The notes: a model not told the origin generated them from the sequence alone. Counted from the stretch's first letter, positions 11,842 to 22,618 are shown. The stretch is DNA of 64,000 bases from Saturnia japonica (GCA_033032175.1 CM065309.1:7006001-7070000), one strand, 5' to 3'. Made by a program: numbers and translations.

Positions 11842-11920
<79 letters not shown>
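11766..11920 (+). mobile_element. Recent poly(A)-tailed retroposon insertion with target-site duplication
   Basis: Eighty bases (CCAAGTCCGGTGAAGCTGTA...GTCAGTTCT) are followed by 75 uninterrupted A residues (11846-11920). The insertion is flanked by the exact 11-bp direct repeat GAATTGCATGC at 11755-11765 and 11921-11931. The body matches the 3' end of an older copy at 48549-48610 (GGTGAAGCTGTAAAAGC...GGGCCCT...GCTAACAGT). This is the signature of target-primed reverse transcription of a 5'-truncated LINE or SINE. The very long pure A tail implies a recent, perhaps polymorphic, event. Confidence 0.9.
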
Positions 11921-11922
<2 letters not shown>

Positions 11923-12300
11923 ATTGCATGCACGGCAATGGCCACGCATAAGTTCGTCCTGTTTTGAACCCTTACGCTTGTTGCCTTTTCGGTTAGGTGT
12001 CTCCTGCGCTCGCCACAAAGTCCGGTATCAGGCTAACAGCGATCCTCAGTTTATATCAATATACAATAAATGGATTTAAAGTGGAAGATAACGTAATATA
12101 TGTACAACCCTTGATGCATTTGGAAAACAAATATAATATTTAATGTCATATTGAGGCTTTAAAGGGTCTAGAATTACATCTAAATGATTAAATAAGTTTC
12201 ATTGTATATAATATTTTCTAATGGAGAAACGTAAACGAAAAAATAATAATATCATGAAGATAAAATAAAACTATATAATTAGAACTTATATAACTATTTG

Positions 12301-12306
12301 TTTATT
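12301..12306 (-). terminator. Serpin poly(A) signal AATAAA
   Basis: AATAAA on the minus strand, about 43 bp after the serpin stop codon (12349-12351). It marks the probable 3' end of the TIL-serpin transcription unit. Confidence 0.65.
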
Positions 12307-12348
12307 ATATGGATAGTTTACAATGTATATTATTTTTTATACAACTAT

Positions 12349-12479
12349 TTAACCGTTGAACACTCCACAGAAAACCAAAGTTGTTTGATATTTTATACAA
12401 CAAACGAATGGATGATCTGCTTTGAAAACCTGGATTACTGGAAGTTGAAGTGGTAAACTTAATGTTGCTATACCAACAG
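12349..12479 (-). CDS. Serpin terminal exon: reactive-centre loop and C-terminus
   Basis: After an acceptor (TTTACAATTACAG) the exon completes a phase-1 codon and reads VGIATLSLPLQLPVIQVFKA, then DHPFVCCIKYQTTLVFCGVF and NG before TAA. The block F-x-A-D-H-P-F followed by LVFCGVF is the conserved serpin C-terminus (strands s4B/s5B), so family identity is secure. Joined to 17200-17344, the hinge E-T-G-I-E-A-V-A-A-T continues A-V-G-I-A-T-L-S. Counting 17 residues from the hinge Glu as in alpha-1-antitrypsin puts P1-P1' at Leu-Ser, which suggests a chymotrypsin- or elastase-like target (inference). It is separated from the previous exon by a 4.7-kb intron holding a pogo-type transposon. Confidence 0.85.
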
Positions 12480-13657
12480 CTGTAATTGTAAACATTTTTA
12501 AATTAATTTGTTACTGATTTAAATTTATTTTCACTGATACTAATCACATTTATTTGGGAACCATTTATGTATGTATTTTTTTAATGCACGTTAAAGGAAC
12601 TGTCTCTGATAGTAAGCACAGCACAATCCAAACTCAACGGCAAACATCGAAAAATATAAATATATTCAGATTATTGCAAATGACAATTAATTATAATTTT
12701 TAATAATACTTTAATACCGATTTATTTTCAAATATGTTCAACAGTGTATTTTAGCATATTAAGATTGCAAGAATGCAAGTCACTAATTTTATAAAGCACT
12801 CTGAATCATGTTTATCGCCTTTAATTACACTCCATAAAAATAATATTGTTTTGCTTTTTTTCTATATGCGTAAGCAATTTCTCTTTGTAAATTATTGTTG
12901 CTGTAAGTAAATAATTTTCTGTGTAAAATTGGCGTAGGTAGCTATGGTTCGTATTTACTTGTACTTTACTTCTAATTTTATCTTGTAGTTATAAAAAATT
13001 AAAGAGGTGCAAAAACCATATACGTCATTGGTAAGGTAATTAAAGTGCTCGGATACTTCGAATCGAACACGCTGCATGCCAGTAAGCCAAACCAGGTTTG
13101 AATCCTACAAGGAGTGAGTTTTAGGGGTAGGAAAACATCGTGATGGAATCATAGCATGATTGTAGCATAGCATGTTATAATTCCCATTTGGCTAGCTAGA
13201 ACTATAAAAATTGAGAATTTACAGCCAAACACCTATCGGTACGTTCCGGCAGCTACACTTAATACTCACTCAGTCCTACTTCTAAATTGGGCGTCTTAGC
13301 TACCGTATTGTAGTACGTGAGAAAAATATTAGGTGATCAAAACGCTCAAAAAAAAGACTTGGTGGATATAGCGCATTTCTCATACAGAGTTATGAAATAT
13401 TTTTTAAGAAACTAATGAAATATCGATTATTGAATGCTTGAACTTTTGTAACCAGGGCCGAAAAATTATTATGATATAACAAATATTTAAGAATTTATTA
13501 CAAGCAATACGACGCAAAATAGATATATTATTATCTCGTAGTATACAATGACAAATAATACACTGCTCCCTTCTTATGAACTTATACTCAAATCAAAAAA
13601 AATACTTTTGGCAATGAACTAAAGTAATTTGAAGAAAAATTTATTACCATCTAAGGG
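12480..13657. other. Serpin last intron, 3' part
   Basis: Mostly AT-rich intronic sequence. At about 13050-13115 a segment has GGTTTGAATCC, close to a tRNA B-box, and may be a SINE relic. At 13180-13310 lies a dispersed repeat (TAGCTAGAACT...CAGCCAAACACCTATCGG) whose relatives occur at 22.2, 26.4, 40.4, 41.75, 44.0, 52.1 and 59.2 kb. No exon seen. Confidence 0.4.
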
Positions 13658-13659
13658 TA

Positions 13660-16307
13660 GGGCAAACCTTGGCTAAGCAGTGATATGCAATAATTCGGTG
13701 ATAGTTTATTCCCGCTCTATAACTTAGTTACGGTATAAAGACGCAGTTTATACTAATTTTAAATAGATGGAGCTGTTTACAAAGTTTATTGTGCATCTAT
13801 GAGTGTTTCCGAACATTTTTTGAGAAGTTATCAAAATTTATCCAAATGTCAAATTCAGTTGTCAACGTAAATTTTTTTTAAAGTTGAGCGTGTCCTGCTT
13901 TATAAAAGGAATAATAATTAAATTATAGTTTAAAATGAGAAAAGAAAAAGGAAATCGTAATAAGGTAAGAGTATTAAATATTGTTGTATATTTGTAATCA
14001 ATATTTATATGAATTTTCATATTGAAATTCCTTAAGTTCGTTGGGTAAAATGTTCGTGTTTTTATGTAATAACTATATTTCTGTATCACAATATAACCAA
14101 GTTTAGTAAAATTAATAAAGATCTCAAAACACAATTCTCGAAACTAAGCATATTTTTAAAGCTTTTTAGCCTTGAATTACAAGCTGAATGTATCTTATTT
14201 TTTTACAGACTACTTGCTACAAAAAAAAAGTTTTAAAACGACCACTAGATAAGATTAAAAAAAAGAGTAAAACCTACAATTCGAGTAGCCTCAGAGCTGC
14301 TGTTATGGCATTAAAGATGGAAGTACTGTTTACCAGGCATCAAAAAGATTTTCTATACCATGGAGCACCTTGAAAGCATACTGCAATCGTTATCAGGAAG
14401 ACCCTACTTCCACATCTCAAGCAAAACGTGGGAAACCATTTATTTTGCCAGCAAATTAGAAATTGATCTCTTAAATTACATAAATAGAATGCAGGAAATC
14501 GGATTTGGGTTGACTGTGAAACAGATCCGTATAGTGGCTTATCGCTTAGCCGAAAGTGCTCAAATCAAACATCCATTTTCCAAAACCAAACAATATGCGG
14601 GATGGTATTGGTGGCTTCTTTTAAGAAGCGGTATAACCTTAGTTTGAGAACACCTGAGAGTTTATCAATAAATAGAGCTCAGTCAGCTACAAGAGAGGCC
14701 CTAAATGATTTCTATAAGATGCTTGAAGAGTTATATACAAAGTTGGAAATATTAAATAAGCCACATCGCATCTGGAATTTAGATGAAACTGGCTTTATGT
14801 TTATCATGAAGTCTGGCAAAATAGTAGCCATAACTGGTAAAACACATGTTTATAAACAATCTTTTGGGGAAAGAGGAACAACAACCACAGTGTTGCCCTG
14901 TGTGAATGTTGCTGGTGATTCAATACCACCTATGATCATTTTTAAAGGAAAACGATGGATGATAGGTTAAGAAGTGCTGAATTTCCTTGCCTCATTAGAC
15001 TTAGTGAAAAAGGCTGGATAAACAATGACTTGTTTTTGGAATTTTTCAAACATTTTATAGAAAACATCACTTTGGCCAGACCAGTGGTGCTTTTTATGGA
15101 TTCTCATAAGTCACACTTGGCTCCAGAGGTTCTAGAACTTGCAAACAAGGAGCAAATATACATTGTGACTTACCCTCCGCATCTTACACATTTATTGCAA
15201 CCTCTAGATGTTGGTATTTTTGCCCCACTAAAGTCAAAGTGGAGAAACATTCTAGACCAGTTTCAGATAGAACAACCAGGAGAAAAACCAACAAGATTTG
15301 ACTTTTTAAGGATGTTTTCTGCTGCATATCAAGAAACAATTGACAGAAGATCATTGATAGTGAACGCTTTTTCTAAAACAGGAATCTATCCCATCAATTT
15401 TAATGCTGTTCCTGACCATGCAATTGCACCATCATCAGTGACTTCTATTCTCTGTGAAAATGAAGTTTCCAATTCAGTAAGTCCCCAAAATGATAAATAT
15501 AACCAACAACCACAGGATTTAACACAGCCAGGGGGCTCAGGATTATTGCAGGATGTTTTAAAGTTTCCTAAAGGAAATACAAAGCGAGGCAAGAGACATC
15601 AACCTAAAAAAGGCAAGATATATGAACCCAATATATCACAGTTTCAGGCTGATAGGCTGATAGCAGAACCACTAGGTAGTAAAGATATTAACATATGTGG
15701 AACATGCAAAGGAAATTTTAACCATGATGTGAAACTTAAAAATGGTGCAGAATGGATTGAGTGCCAATTCTGTAAGATATGGTATCATGTGATGTGTCAA
15801 AATGTCATAAACCCTACATTTTTTCTCTGTTCTAATTGTGAAATTTCTGATTAATTATTTTAAAGGATATAAATATCCTCATTTCATTTGTTAATGACTG
15901 ATTTATTTCTTGATTGTGTAATGATTATAAAAGTTCCTGTTATTAATAAAAAACCAAATAAACCAATCACATGTATATCTAATAATTGATTACTTTGTTT
16001 GTTTTATTTGAAATTAGTATCTCATCCCAACCTGTCATTAGTATCACATCATAATCTGAATGGTATCACAAGATAATCTAACCTATGTCACACTTTTACT
16101 CAAGTATCACAAAATTATCTTATTCTAAGTTATGCATAAACAAAAATATTTTATACGAATTATTCACTATTTCTAACATATTTGCCTGTTACATACTAAA
16201 GATAATTGTATGCACTAATAAATAGCAATTTTTGTAATTTATCTGATCAGTGAAGAATATTCTGTGGGCAAAATACCTAACTATCACCAATTAGCCAAGC
16301 TTTGCCC
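13660..16307 (+). mobile_element. Pogo/Tigger-type DNA transposon with terminal inverted repeats
   Basis: The terminal inverted repeats are GGGCAAACCTTGGCTAA (13660-13676) and its inverse with one mismatch (16291-16307); similarity continues a few bases inward (GTGATA). TA dinucleotides flank both ends (13658-13659 and 16308-16309), the target duplication of Tc1/mariner/pogo elements. The 2.65-kb body holds a frameshifted DDE-superfamily transposase on the plus strand (14188-15854). It sits in the last serpin intron in the opposite orientation. The ends are well preserved although the gene is broken. Confidence 0.85.
14188..15854 (+). pseudogene. Pogo-like (DDE_1) transposase with C-terminal PHD-like finger, frameshifted
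   Basis: Four plus-strand pieces in changing frames give one protein in order. A helix-turn-helix N-terminus (NSSSLRAAVMALKM) is at about 14281-14320. A linker lies at 14360-14647. The DDE_1 core contains NLDETGFMF (first Asp, 14778-14805), FMDSHKSHL (second Asp, about 15094-15120) and HLTHLLQPLDVGIFAPLKSK (about 15180-15240), the hallmark of the pogo/jerky group. The C-terminus (15690-15850) has CGTCKG, then ECQFCKIWYHVMCQ and FFLCSNC, a Cys4-His-Cys3 PHD-type pattern. The last reading frame alone is 299 codons. Frameshifts near 14345, 14610 and 14960 make it non-functional as read, unless they are sequencing errors. Confidence 0.85.
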
Positions 16308-17199
16308 TACATGATCAAAATTCTACTTGTAATAATATTCCTCCTAAAATTTATCTTTATTTAGTATGAAAACATTAATTTGAATCGAGGTACTTAATCT
16401 AATTTCTAAAATAATGTTTTTGTTATTCTTCTACTTCTTATTCTTCCTAACTTGGCAACCGGTCCTCTTTAATGAAGACCATTACTGTCATTATCGAGTG
16501 AATTATAGTGTCATGTGTTATGACGATTCAGTATCCTAACAAGATGGTGGCTCCCTTGTTAGAACTTTGTAGGAAGATTTTGTGGGATCTCAGAATGAAT
16601 GCTAATAAGCTTATATTATAATCCACTTCACTTAAGCACAAAAACTAAACTATATCACGCAAAACGCCACCAATATTACATAATATAGGGTCAAAAACAC
16701 AAGTTAATGAATTAAAAATAAAAACCACAACATGTCATTTCAAGATTCCGCCAAAAACTTGTTTTTGTCATTTAATGAAATTATATCAATAAAGCGTGTC
16801 ACAGACGGTGAAGATATCGTTACATATAAATATCATACTATCTTAAGATATCACAGACGGCTAAGATACGTTACTATACATGATGGAAAAAATGAATAGG
16901 ACATGAAGGAAAAGTACATTGAATATTGAAGGTTGCAAATTTTACTTATAAGAAAAATTCTTTTGTTTTTTAAAGTAATATCAAGGACATTCACAAATTT
17001 GATAAAAAACCTTATTAAGATGAAATAACCATATCTTAAAATAGTGTAATATGAAAATATATTTGTTATCTTCGTCGTGTGTGATAAGTCCATTGAAATG
17101 TATGGCAAGAAATATTTTATCTTAACATAAAATATTATAAATATCATCTTCACCGTCTAACTGACACTCGAACACATAGATATATTACGTTAGTCATAC
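16308..17199. other. Serpin last intron, 5' part
   Basis: AT-rich with no recognised element beyond the pogo end. The open frame at 16851-17153 (minus) shows no recognisable domain and is not considered a gene. Confidence 0.4.
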
Positions 17200-17344
17200 C
17201 CGTTGCTGCGACTGCTTCTATTCCAGTTTCATCTACTTTAATTCTAGCTTTTTGTATAGCATTACTTATGTATATAGTGTCATTATTATTCACTATCCCT
17301 TTCAATTCAGCAGTGTATGGATTAAATACCTCCGTCACATTATA
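17200..17344 (-). CDS. Serpin exon: breach region and reactive-loop hinge
   Basis: A 145-bp exon (acceptor TATTATTCTAG, donor GTATGA) begins in phase 0 and ends in phase 1. It encodes YNVTEVFNPYTAELKGIVNN, then DTIYISNAIQKARIKVDETG and IEAVAAT. The serpin landmarks are F-N-P-x-x-A-x-L-x-G-I, the I-S-x-A-x-x-K-A strand and the proximal hinge D-E-T-G-x-E-A. The small residues in the hinge (A-V-A-A-T) are those of an inhibitory serpin able to insert its loop. Reading past the donor would give a premature stop (17150), so splicing to 12349-12479 is needed. An intron within the loop is the arrangement used in insect serpins with alternative C-terminal exons, but only one acceptor exon was found here. 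Confidence 0.88.
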
Positions 17345-17504
17345 CTAGAATAATATTTATTAATTTTATTTCATTAAAATTCAGTAATAAATGAGTTTGA
17401 AGTGTTTCTGTTAATGAATTTGGAAAATAAGCATGTTTGTTACTTTTTTCTGCATCCATTTAATTAATATGGGACATAATTAACACAAAGTGAATGCGTT
17501 AATT

Positions 17505-17700
17505 TTGACCAATATAAAATAACTTATCCTCTGTCTTTCTTTTGACCGCTTGAAAAGACACGACTCGCACTTTATCCTTCACTTGTTGGGAAAAGCTTCT
17601 TCTAGGTCTTCCTCTTCCTACCTTTCCTTCCCAAATTGTTTTAAAGAACTTGACAAAAGAAAGGCAGAGGATAGGGAATAGTGGCAATAACTGCTCCACC
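17505..17700 (-). pseudogene. LINE (RTE-like) C-terminal fragment in serpin intron
   Basis: The minus-strand open stretch contains GKVGRGRPRRSFSQQVKD followed by a Val/Lys-rich tail. This matches the G-x-x-G-R-G-R-P-R-R tail typical of some insect non-LTR reverse transcriptases and also seen at about 60720-60780. It lies in the intron between exons 17200-17344 and 17881-18090. Confidence 0.5.
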
Positions 17701-17880
17701 CACAAGAGCTTGAGATCATAAATTAAAAAAAAATAAAAAGAAACTTACAGATATCCTGTACACACTAAGAAATATATTATAATACGTAATATTGTATACG
17801 TCGATTTTTAAATAATTAAAACATATTTCTATATTTTACATATAACGATAACGTTCGTGTATAATTAATGTACTTGTTAC

Positions 17881-18090
17881 CTTTTCTAATACATCGACGA
17901 GGTTGATGACAGTTGTTATATCGAATTTAGGCAAATCTATTTGAACTGTTTCATAAGTAAATAAATTCATACTGTTGGAGAATGTATCAGGATCTCGTAA
18001 TTTTTCTACCATGCTTTGTAGTCCATCTATTGTTTTTGGAAGCCAGATTACGAAACTAAAGTTTCCTGCCTTGTAGTATAATTCGATTAT
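17881..18090 (-). CDS. Serpin exon: central beta-sheet region
   Basis: A 210-bp exon (acceptor CGACTTTCAG, donor GTAACAAGT), phase 0 at both ends, 70 codons. It encodes IIELYYKAGNFSFVIWLPKT, then DGLQSMVEKLRD and ETVQIDLPKFDITTVINLVD. The serpin signatures are the L-P-K-x strand after an F-x-F-V-I-W-L-P motif (s2B/s3B) and V-x-I-x-L-P-K-F-x-I (s2C/s6A). It joins in frame to the neighbouring serpin exons. Confidence 0.88.
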
Positions 18091-18543
18091 CTGAAAGTCG
18101 ACGAAATAAGCATTGAACGAGTTTTGAATTATATTTCTCAATATTTACCACTCATTTAAGTATTATAGACTATAGAACTTATAGACTATAATTATATATA
18201 TACTTTTAGACTTATAAGTCTACATAAAAATTACTATATATTTTAATTAATAGTCAATTTCTTCCGTTAAAGATATAATAAATAAGTAATCAGATTATAA
18301 GAAATAAACACCCTTAGATCAATGATAAAAATCTACATAATATATTAAATTGAAAACATAGAAACCTGATTAAACAATTATCTATTTGAACCGTTTTAAT
18401 TCATTACTTTTAATCGTGGCCGTGGACATCATCTTTTAACAATCGACTAATAATTAATGGTCTATATACAATAGTGGTATGATAACACTATACTAAAACT
18501 TTATTTTAGTTTAATAAGTATGCCTTTTTTATTTGTAATTTAC

Positions 18544-18684
18544 CTGAGCATCTAGAGTAGGATCTTCTGCGTAATTGAATGTTCCTTGTTGATACATTGT
18601 CGGTAAAGATATAGTTTTATTTGGTGCTACATAAAAATCTTTATTTTTGGTATTATTAGGGTTAAATTGTGAACTCCAAGTTCC
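18544..18684 (-). CDS. Serpin exon: post-NAxYF region
   Basis: A 141-bp exon (acceptor CATTTTTCTCAG, donor GTAAATTAC), phase 0 at both ends, 47 codons. It opens GTWSSQFNPNNTKNKDFYVA and continues SLPTMYQQGTF, ending LDAQ. G-x-W-x-x-x-F followed by T...F and x-M-x-Q-x-G-x-F is the standard serpin order after the N-A-x-Y-F motif, which closes the exon at 20271-20369. N-N-T is a possible glycosylation site. Confidence 0.88.
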
Positions 18685-18849
18685 CTGAGAAAAATGAGAT
18701 ATATTAAGAGTTTTATGTGTCTGGCATTCCCGCGAACGAAGCCATAGGCACAGCTATTATTTAATATAGAAATTATTTTTAAATATCCAGAAACGTATAA
18801 ATGTAAATAACTGGTAAATAACTTTTCTATTTGTGGTTCATTTAAGACA

Positions 18850-19430
18850 TTTTTTTTTTCTATCTGTGAAGGTAACGGTGGTTTCGCGGGCGTCAGTGCG
18901 AGCAAGTTTGGTTCCTAGGGATGGTCGCGTAATAAGCGTTCGATGCCTCGATATCATCATCGGGATCAGTAAAAATGTTCCACGAGCGGCGTTTTGCCCT
19001 CAGGGCATCGAATACTGGAGTGTAAGTCACGGCGCGGCGGTTCTCACCAACTGGTTCACGTGATTCGACGGGGTGTCCAAATATGATCTCGCAAGGGACT
19101 CTATGTACGATTCGATCGAAGGAAGATCCATATCTCTACAGAGGTCTAAGCTCCGAGCGAATAATGGTGCATCGACTAAATGACGTATTAAAGAATCTGT
19201 TGTAATTCTTTGAATAGGGTAAAATTGTATTTGGGCATATGCACGAATGCGGCCGCGGCATAGCTATATAATTTAGGATCTGGCGGACACATCATAGCAA
19301 GGGATACAAGCGGCCCAGGACAATGGCGGCTCTATTTCGAACTATACGTACATGTGCATTGAAGTTATTTTCTATTGTCGAGGGTAGCACCCAGTTATTT
19401 ATTCTGGGTGGCCCAGAGGGCTCCTAAAAG
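18850..19430 (-). pseudogene. Non-LTR retrotransposon ORF2 C-terminal fragment in serpin intron
   Basis: A GC-rich island in an AT-rich intron. In minus-strand pieces it reads ...RAAIVLGRLYPLL, then KLYSYAAAAFVHMPKYNFTL (one frame), then DLPSIESYIESLARSYLDTP and a terminal TPVFDALRAKRRSW. These resemble the C-terminal region of Jockey-type ORF2. It has frameshifts and stops and lies between serpin exons 18544-18684 and 20271-20369. Confidence 0.6.
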
Positions 19431-19439
19431 ACAAGACAC

Positions 19440-20270
19440 TCATAATTACACACTTATAAAAAATCTGTAGTCTTGTCTGTATATGTATTTTTTTCCAAAT
19501 TTCCTGTTATAAACGTCTATTATGAAGGATACTGATCAAAAATATGACATTTCAAAAATGTGTCTATCAATTTGCTTTTATTTCCGAGTGTAGCTCGAAA
19601 TCGGCTTGACTGATTTTGACTTGACGTTGATTACAATAGAAGCTAATGTCATTTCTCTGTGATAGGCTTTAAGAACTGTCAAGAAAGGTTTTAGAAAAAA
19701 AAAATGATTTAATTAGTATAATAATTATCATTAATATTTCTATGAAATCGTTTGTTTTTTTTTTTTGTGGAACACTACATTTTAGTCAATTCTGAACGGA
19801 TTTTAATGTAATGTTGTACGAAGGAAGTACATGTATAAGTAAAAATTATATATTTCTCAACTGATAAGTTATGAGAATTGTTGAGAAAATTAGTAAAAAT
19901 AAAATTACGAGAAGAAAATAATTACTGCGTAAGAAACGCGAGCCGAGTCAACAATGAAATATGTGGCAATTTAAAAACAAAAATGATACAACAAATAAAA
20001 TCGTCATAAAAATCGAACGTGTGATCTTTGATACAATTATTCAAGAAGCTTAATATTGAATTTATAACAATTTATCAAATATTATATAAATATGATATAC
20101 TTTAACTGACTTTCTTTACTTTATACTAACTAACTACACCATGTTGTTGGTAGGCTAGATAAACTTACTTCAACTTCTTATTTGTGTAGAAATTTTGTGA
20201 CCATCCAGTATAACTTTGAATATTAAATATTTTGCTATTTACACATAAAACTAAAATAATATTACATTAC
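19440..20270. other. Serpin intron with a dispersed AT-rich repeat
   Basis: The segment at 19455-19560 (ATCTGTAGTCTTGTCTGTAT...TTTTTTCCAAATTTCCTG) resembles 61935-62010. The remainder is AT-rich intron with no exon seen. Confidence 0.4.
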
Positions 20271-20369
20271 CAAGAAATACATAGCATTAATTAAGACCAT
20301 CCTAGTATCTGCACTCAACATATCAGGCGATATGAGATTTTGAATTAGATTGTTTGTTTCGTTAGCAAC
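20271..20369 (-). CDS. Serpin exon: signature NAMYF region
   Basis: A 99-bp exon (acceptor TTCTAATTTTAG, donor GTAATGTAAT), phase 0 at both ends, 33 codons. It encodes [20 protein letters not shown] followed by [14 protein letters not shown]-x-x-x-I-x-x-L-I and [11 protein letters not shown] are the helix F/strand 3A landmarks of serpins. The next exon supplies the expected G-x-W. Confidence 0.9.
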
Positions 20370-20576
20370 CTAAAATTAGAAAAAAAAAAATTATTAAAAT
20401 GCAAAGTTCATTATTCTTATGGAATTCATTAAAAATATTATGTATTGCACATTTTTTATTAGAGTTTATTACTTTATTATAGAACCTTTATTATAAATAA
20501 TAAAGCATTGTTTTTAATGAGCACATAGCCTTTGGCTGTAGGAATTTTGACTACTAAGTATTCTTTCTTAGTTTTT

Positions 20577-21210
20577 ACTAGCAACCCGCCCCAGCTTTGC
20601 GCGGGTAGCAGAGCATGTAGGTAGGTACATTTCTTGAAATGATAACTTCTTTTGGCGCGTTGAGCGATTTATGGTAGGGGAAGAACTTATGCGTTCGCGT
20701 GACCTTCGCGTCACTGATGAGCTCGACATGCTCGTGACGTATTGTGCTTGCATCATACTAGCGACGCGTAGTATAGCGGCCTTTGTACATGTGTACGCAA
20801 GCTTATACATTGTATATACTCGACTGTATCATATGCCTGTTTGACGTTTTGGATAGGTAAACTCTTGTGATTGTTATTAAAACACAACATTTAGTTTTCA
20901 CTTCTGTCGGCAGTCCTTATGACTGCTTTTTTTGTCGTGTAATATATTATATAACTATTGGTTTTGTCGGCGCACACCATTAAAGCTCCCAGTCGGCATG
21001 ATTTTTTCCGCCATCTTCCACATTCATCGTCATATTTCAGCTAATTTATACAGAACCTTCATGAATTATACACCTAAACCTTCCTCATGAATCACTCCGT
21101 CTGTTGATGAAAACTGTATGAAAATCCGTTCGGCAGTTTTTGATTTTATCGCCTTCAGACAGACGCGGCGGGGTCTATATTTCATAATATGTATAGATTT
21201 ATGTCAAAAT
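20577..21210 (+). repeat. Full-length lepidopteran interspersed repeat
   Basis: It begins ACTAGCAACCCGCCCCAGCT and ends with the conserved tail GATGAAAACTGTATGAAAATC...CAGACAGACGCGG. This head and tail recur in decayed form across the window (for example 23339, 25600, 37219, 43050, 48470, 52389). It is an intronic insertion in the serpin part of the gene. The short minus-strand open frame at 20568-20810 is a by-product. Confidence 0.65.
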
Positions 21211-21828
21211 TTAATTAATTATAATATTTCCGAGCATTTCTAAGGATATTATACGTGTGCTGCCCAAGGAAATTACGAAAGACATATCAACGAAAATACG
21301 ATTCTAACAATCACAAAAAGTGTTTGTTTAAGTAACAACGAAATTTCGGAGGGGGGAGAATTAGATCGCGACCAGCATACACCCAAAATTTAATAAGCCC
21401 CCGATATAAATTATCTATTCATTGAGACCATTCCATTGTATCCAAATACGATATATCTGCTGTAAGTTGGTGAGGAGTTAGGTATCCTACGATTTCCAGA
21501 CGATGCTGCAGCATCAGGTCAAGGTTTTTCTAATATAATTGAAGTAACACAATACCAACATACTGATCAAAACGAATACAAACACGACATACTGTCACAT
21601 AAATACTAAATAGTGTGCTATACCATAAGACAAAGTTAGAGAAATAAAAAATTAAATTAAAATATTAAAACAGAAATCACTAAGAAAGTATGTGCGTTAT
21701 TCGTGATCGTGTTCGTTTTAGAGTGTGTGTTTGTGCGTGTTTGTAATTTAGTATTTAATAGTATAAAGAAATGTGTTTAATATATTTTTGTTCACAAAAT
21801 AATTTTTTTAATGCAGTTCAATACATAC
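21211..21828. other. Serpin intron, no recognised feature
   Basis: Unique-looking intron sequence with one purine-rich patch (GGAGGGGGGAGAA near 21350). No exon or transposon was recognised. Confidence 0.35.
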
Positions 21829-22032
21829 CCATTGATTAATTATATCAGCAGCTGTAACTTGATCACTGAAGTCAACATTTTCTGCTTCAGAATGGAAAAT
21901 GGTTTTAGCTTCATTAATAAATGTATCGGTCAAGGGATAATATATATTCGCATAATATTTGTTAGCGATATCAAAGATTACAGATTGTTGATCTTGAAAA
22001 CTGCTTAGTAATACTGGCATTGTTTCCCTTAT
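21829..22032 (-). CDS. Serpin exon: helix C-E region
   Basis: A 204-bp exon (acceptor TTGCTTATTCAAG, donor GTATGTATTG), phase 0 at both ends, 68 codons. It encodes IRETMPVLLSSFQDQQSVIF, then DIANKYYANIYYPLTDTFIN and NVDFSDQVTAADIINQW. The serpin landmarks are A-N-x-x-Y (strand 2A), the F-x-x-x-A-x-x-x-F/Y-x-x-E-x-x-x-V-D-F segment, and the closing I-N-x-W of helix F. The order fits between exons 22475-22618 and 20271-20369. Confidence 0.9.
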
Positions 22033-22159
22033 CTTGAATAAGCAACACAATTATTTATTGAGATACTATAAAAAGTAATTATGATTGTAAGCTCTGCATA
22101 TTGATTAATATGAGCCATGGAAGAACAACTCTTTTCTTTTATAGGTACTTGTGTATAAT

Positions 22160-22340
22160 CCTCGCTGATTTTAAGTAACGACGCAACGTGACCAAAGATG
22201 GTAACACATCAAATATAGAGGGACTAGTTCTCAAGAGCAACTGCCAGAAGTCACCTATGTAACTGTAGGTGCTTGTTGACACATTTTCAACTTTCCTGTG
22301 GTAGCTAACCAGATAGTCATTAGAAAATGCCCTAAAACTA
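22160..22340. repeat. Dispersed repeat in serpin intron
   Basis: TAAGTAACGACGCAACGTGACCAAAGATGGTAACAC...CTCAAGAGCAACTGCCAG belongs to the same family as 52080-52200, 26400-26580 and 40380-40500 (the 'constitutively repeated' G-A-T-G-G-T-A-A-C-A-C / CTCTCAAG modules). It is intronic. Confidence 0.45.
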
Positions 22341-22474
22341 TATAAAGCTACTACGAACTTGCTAACACCATATTTTTATTCGAATAAATTAATACTTTAA
22401 TTACTTAACTAAGTGAATTTATAATAACAATTAAATATATCATAATATGTCAATGTTCTAAATGTTATTGGTAC

Positions 22475-22618
22475 CTGATCTTTATTATTGAGGTTTAGAA
22501 ATCTCAAAAGTTGTTCCAGTGTCAAACCATAAGCATACAAGGATATTTCTGCAAACGGAATCATCGCAGAAAGTGATGACGCTACGAAGCTTACTCCGGG
22601 ATTACTTTGAACTGATTG
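22475..22618 (-). CDS. Serpin exon: helix A-B region
   Basis: A 144-bp exon (acceptor TTTCTTTCACAG, donor GTACCAAT), phase 0 at both ends, 48 codons. It encodes QSVQSNPGVSFVASSLSAMI, then PFAEISLYAYGLTLEQLLRF and LNLNNKDQ. The pattern matches the serpin stretch N-x-x-x-S-x-x-S-x-x-x-x-x-A-x-x-x-x-G-A-x-x-x-T-x-x-Q-L. The usual 'P-x-S' and 'G-A-x-G-x-T' residues are partly replaced (A-S-S-L-S, A-Y-G-L-T). Confidence 0.85.

Noticed and set aside
11746..12079. Long poly-Phe or poly-Lys open frames on both strands
   Set aside because: They are translations of the 75-A retroposon tail.
13050..13115. Possible tRNA gene (GGTTTGAATCC-like B box)
   Set aside because: No A box at the right spacing and no cloverleaf; at most a SINE relic.
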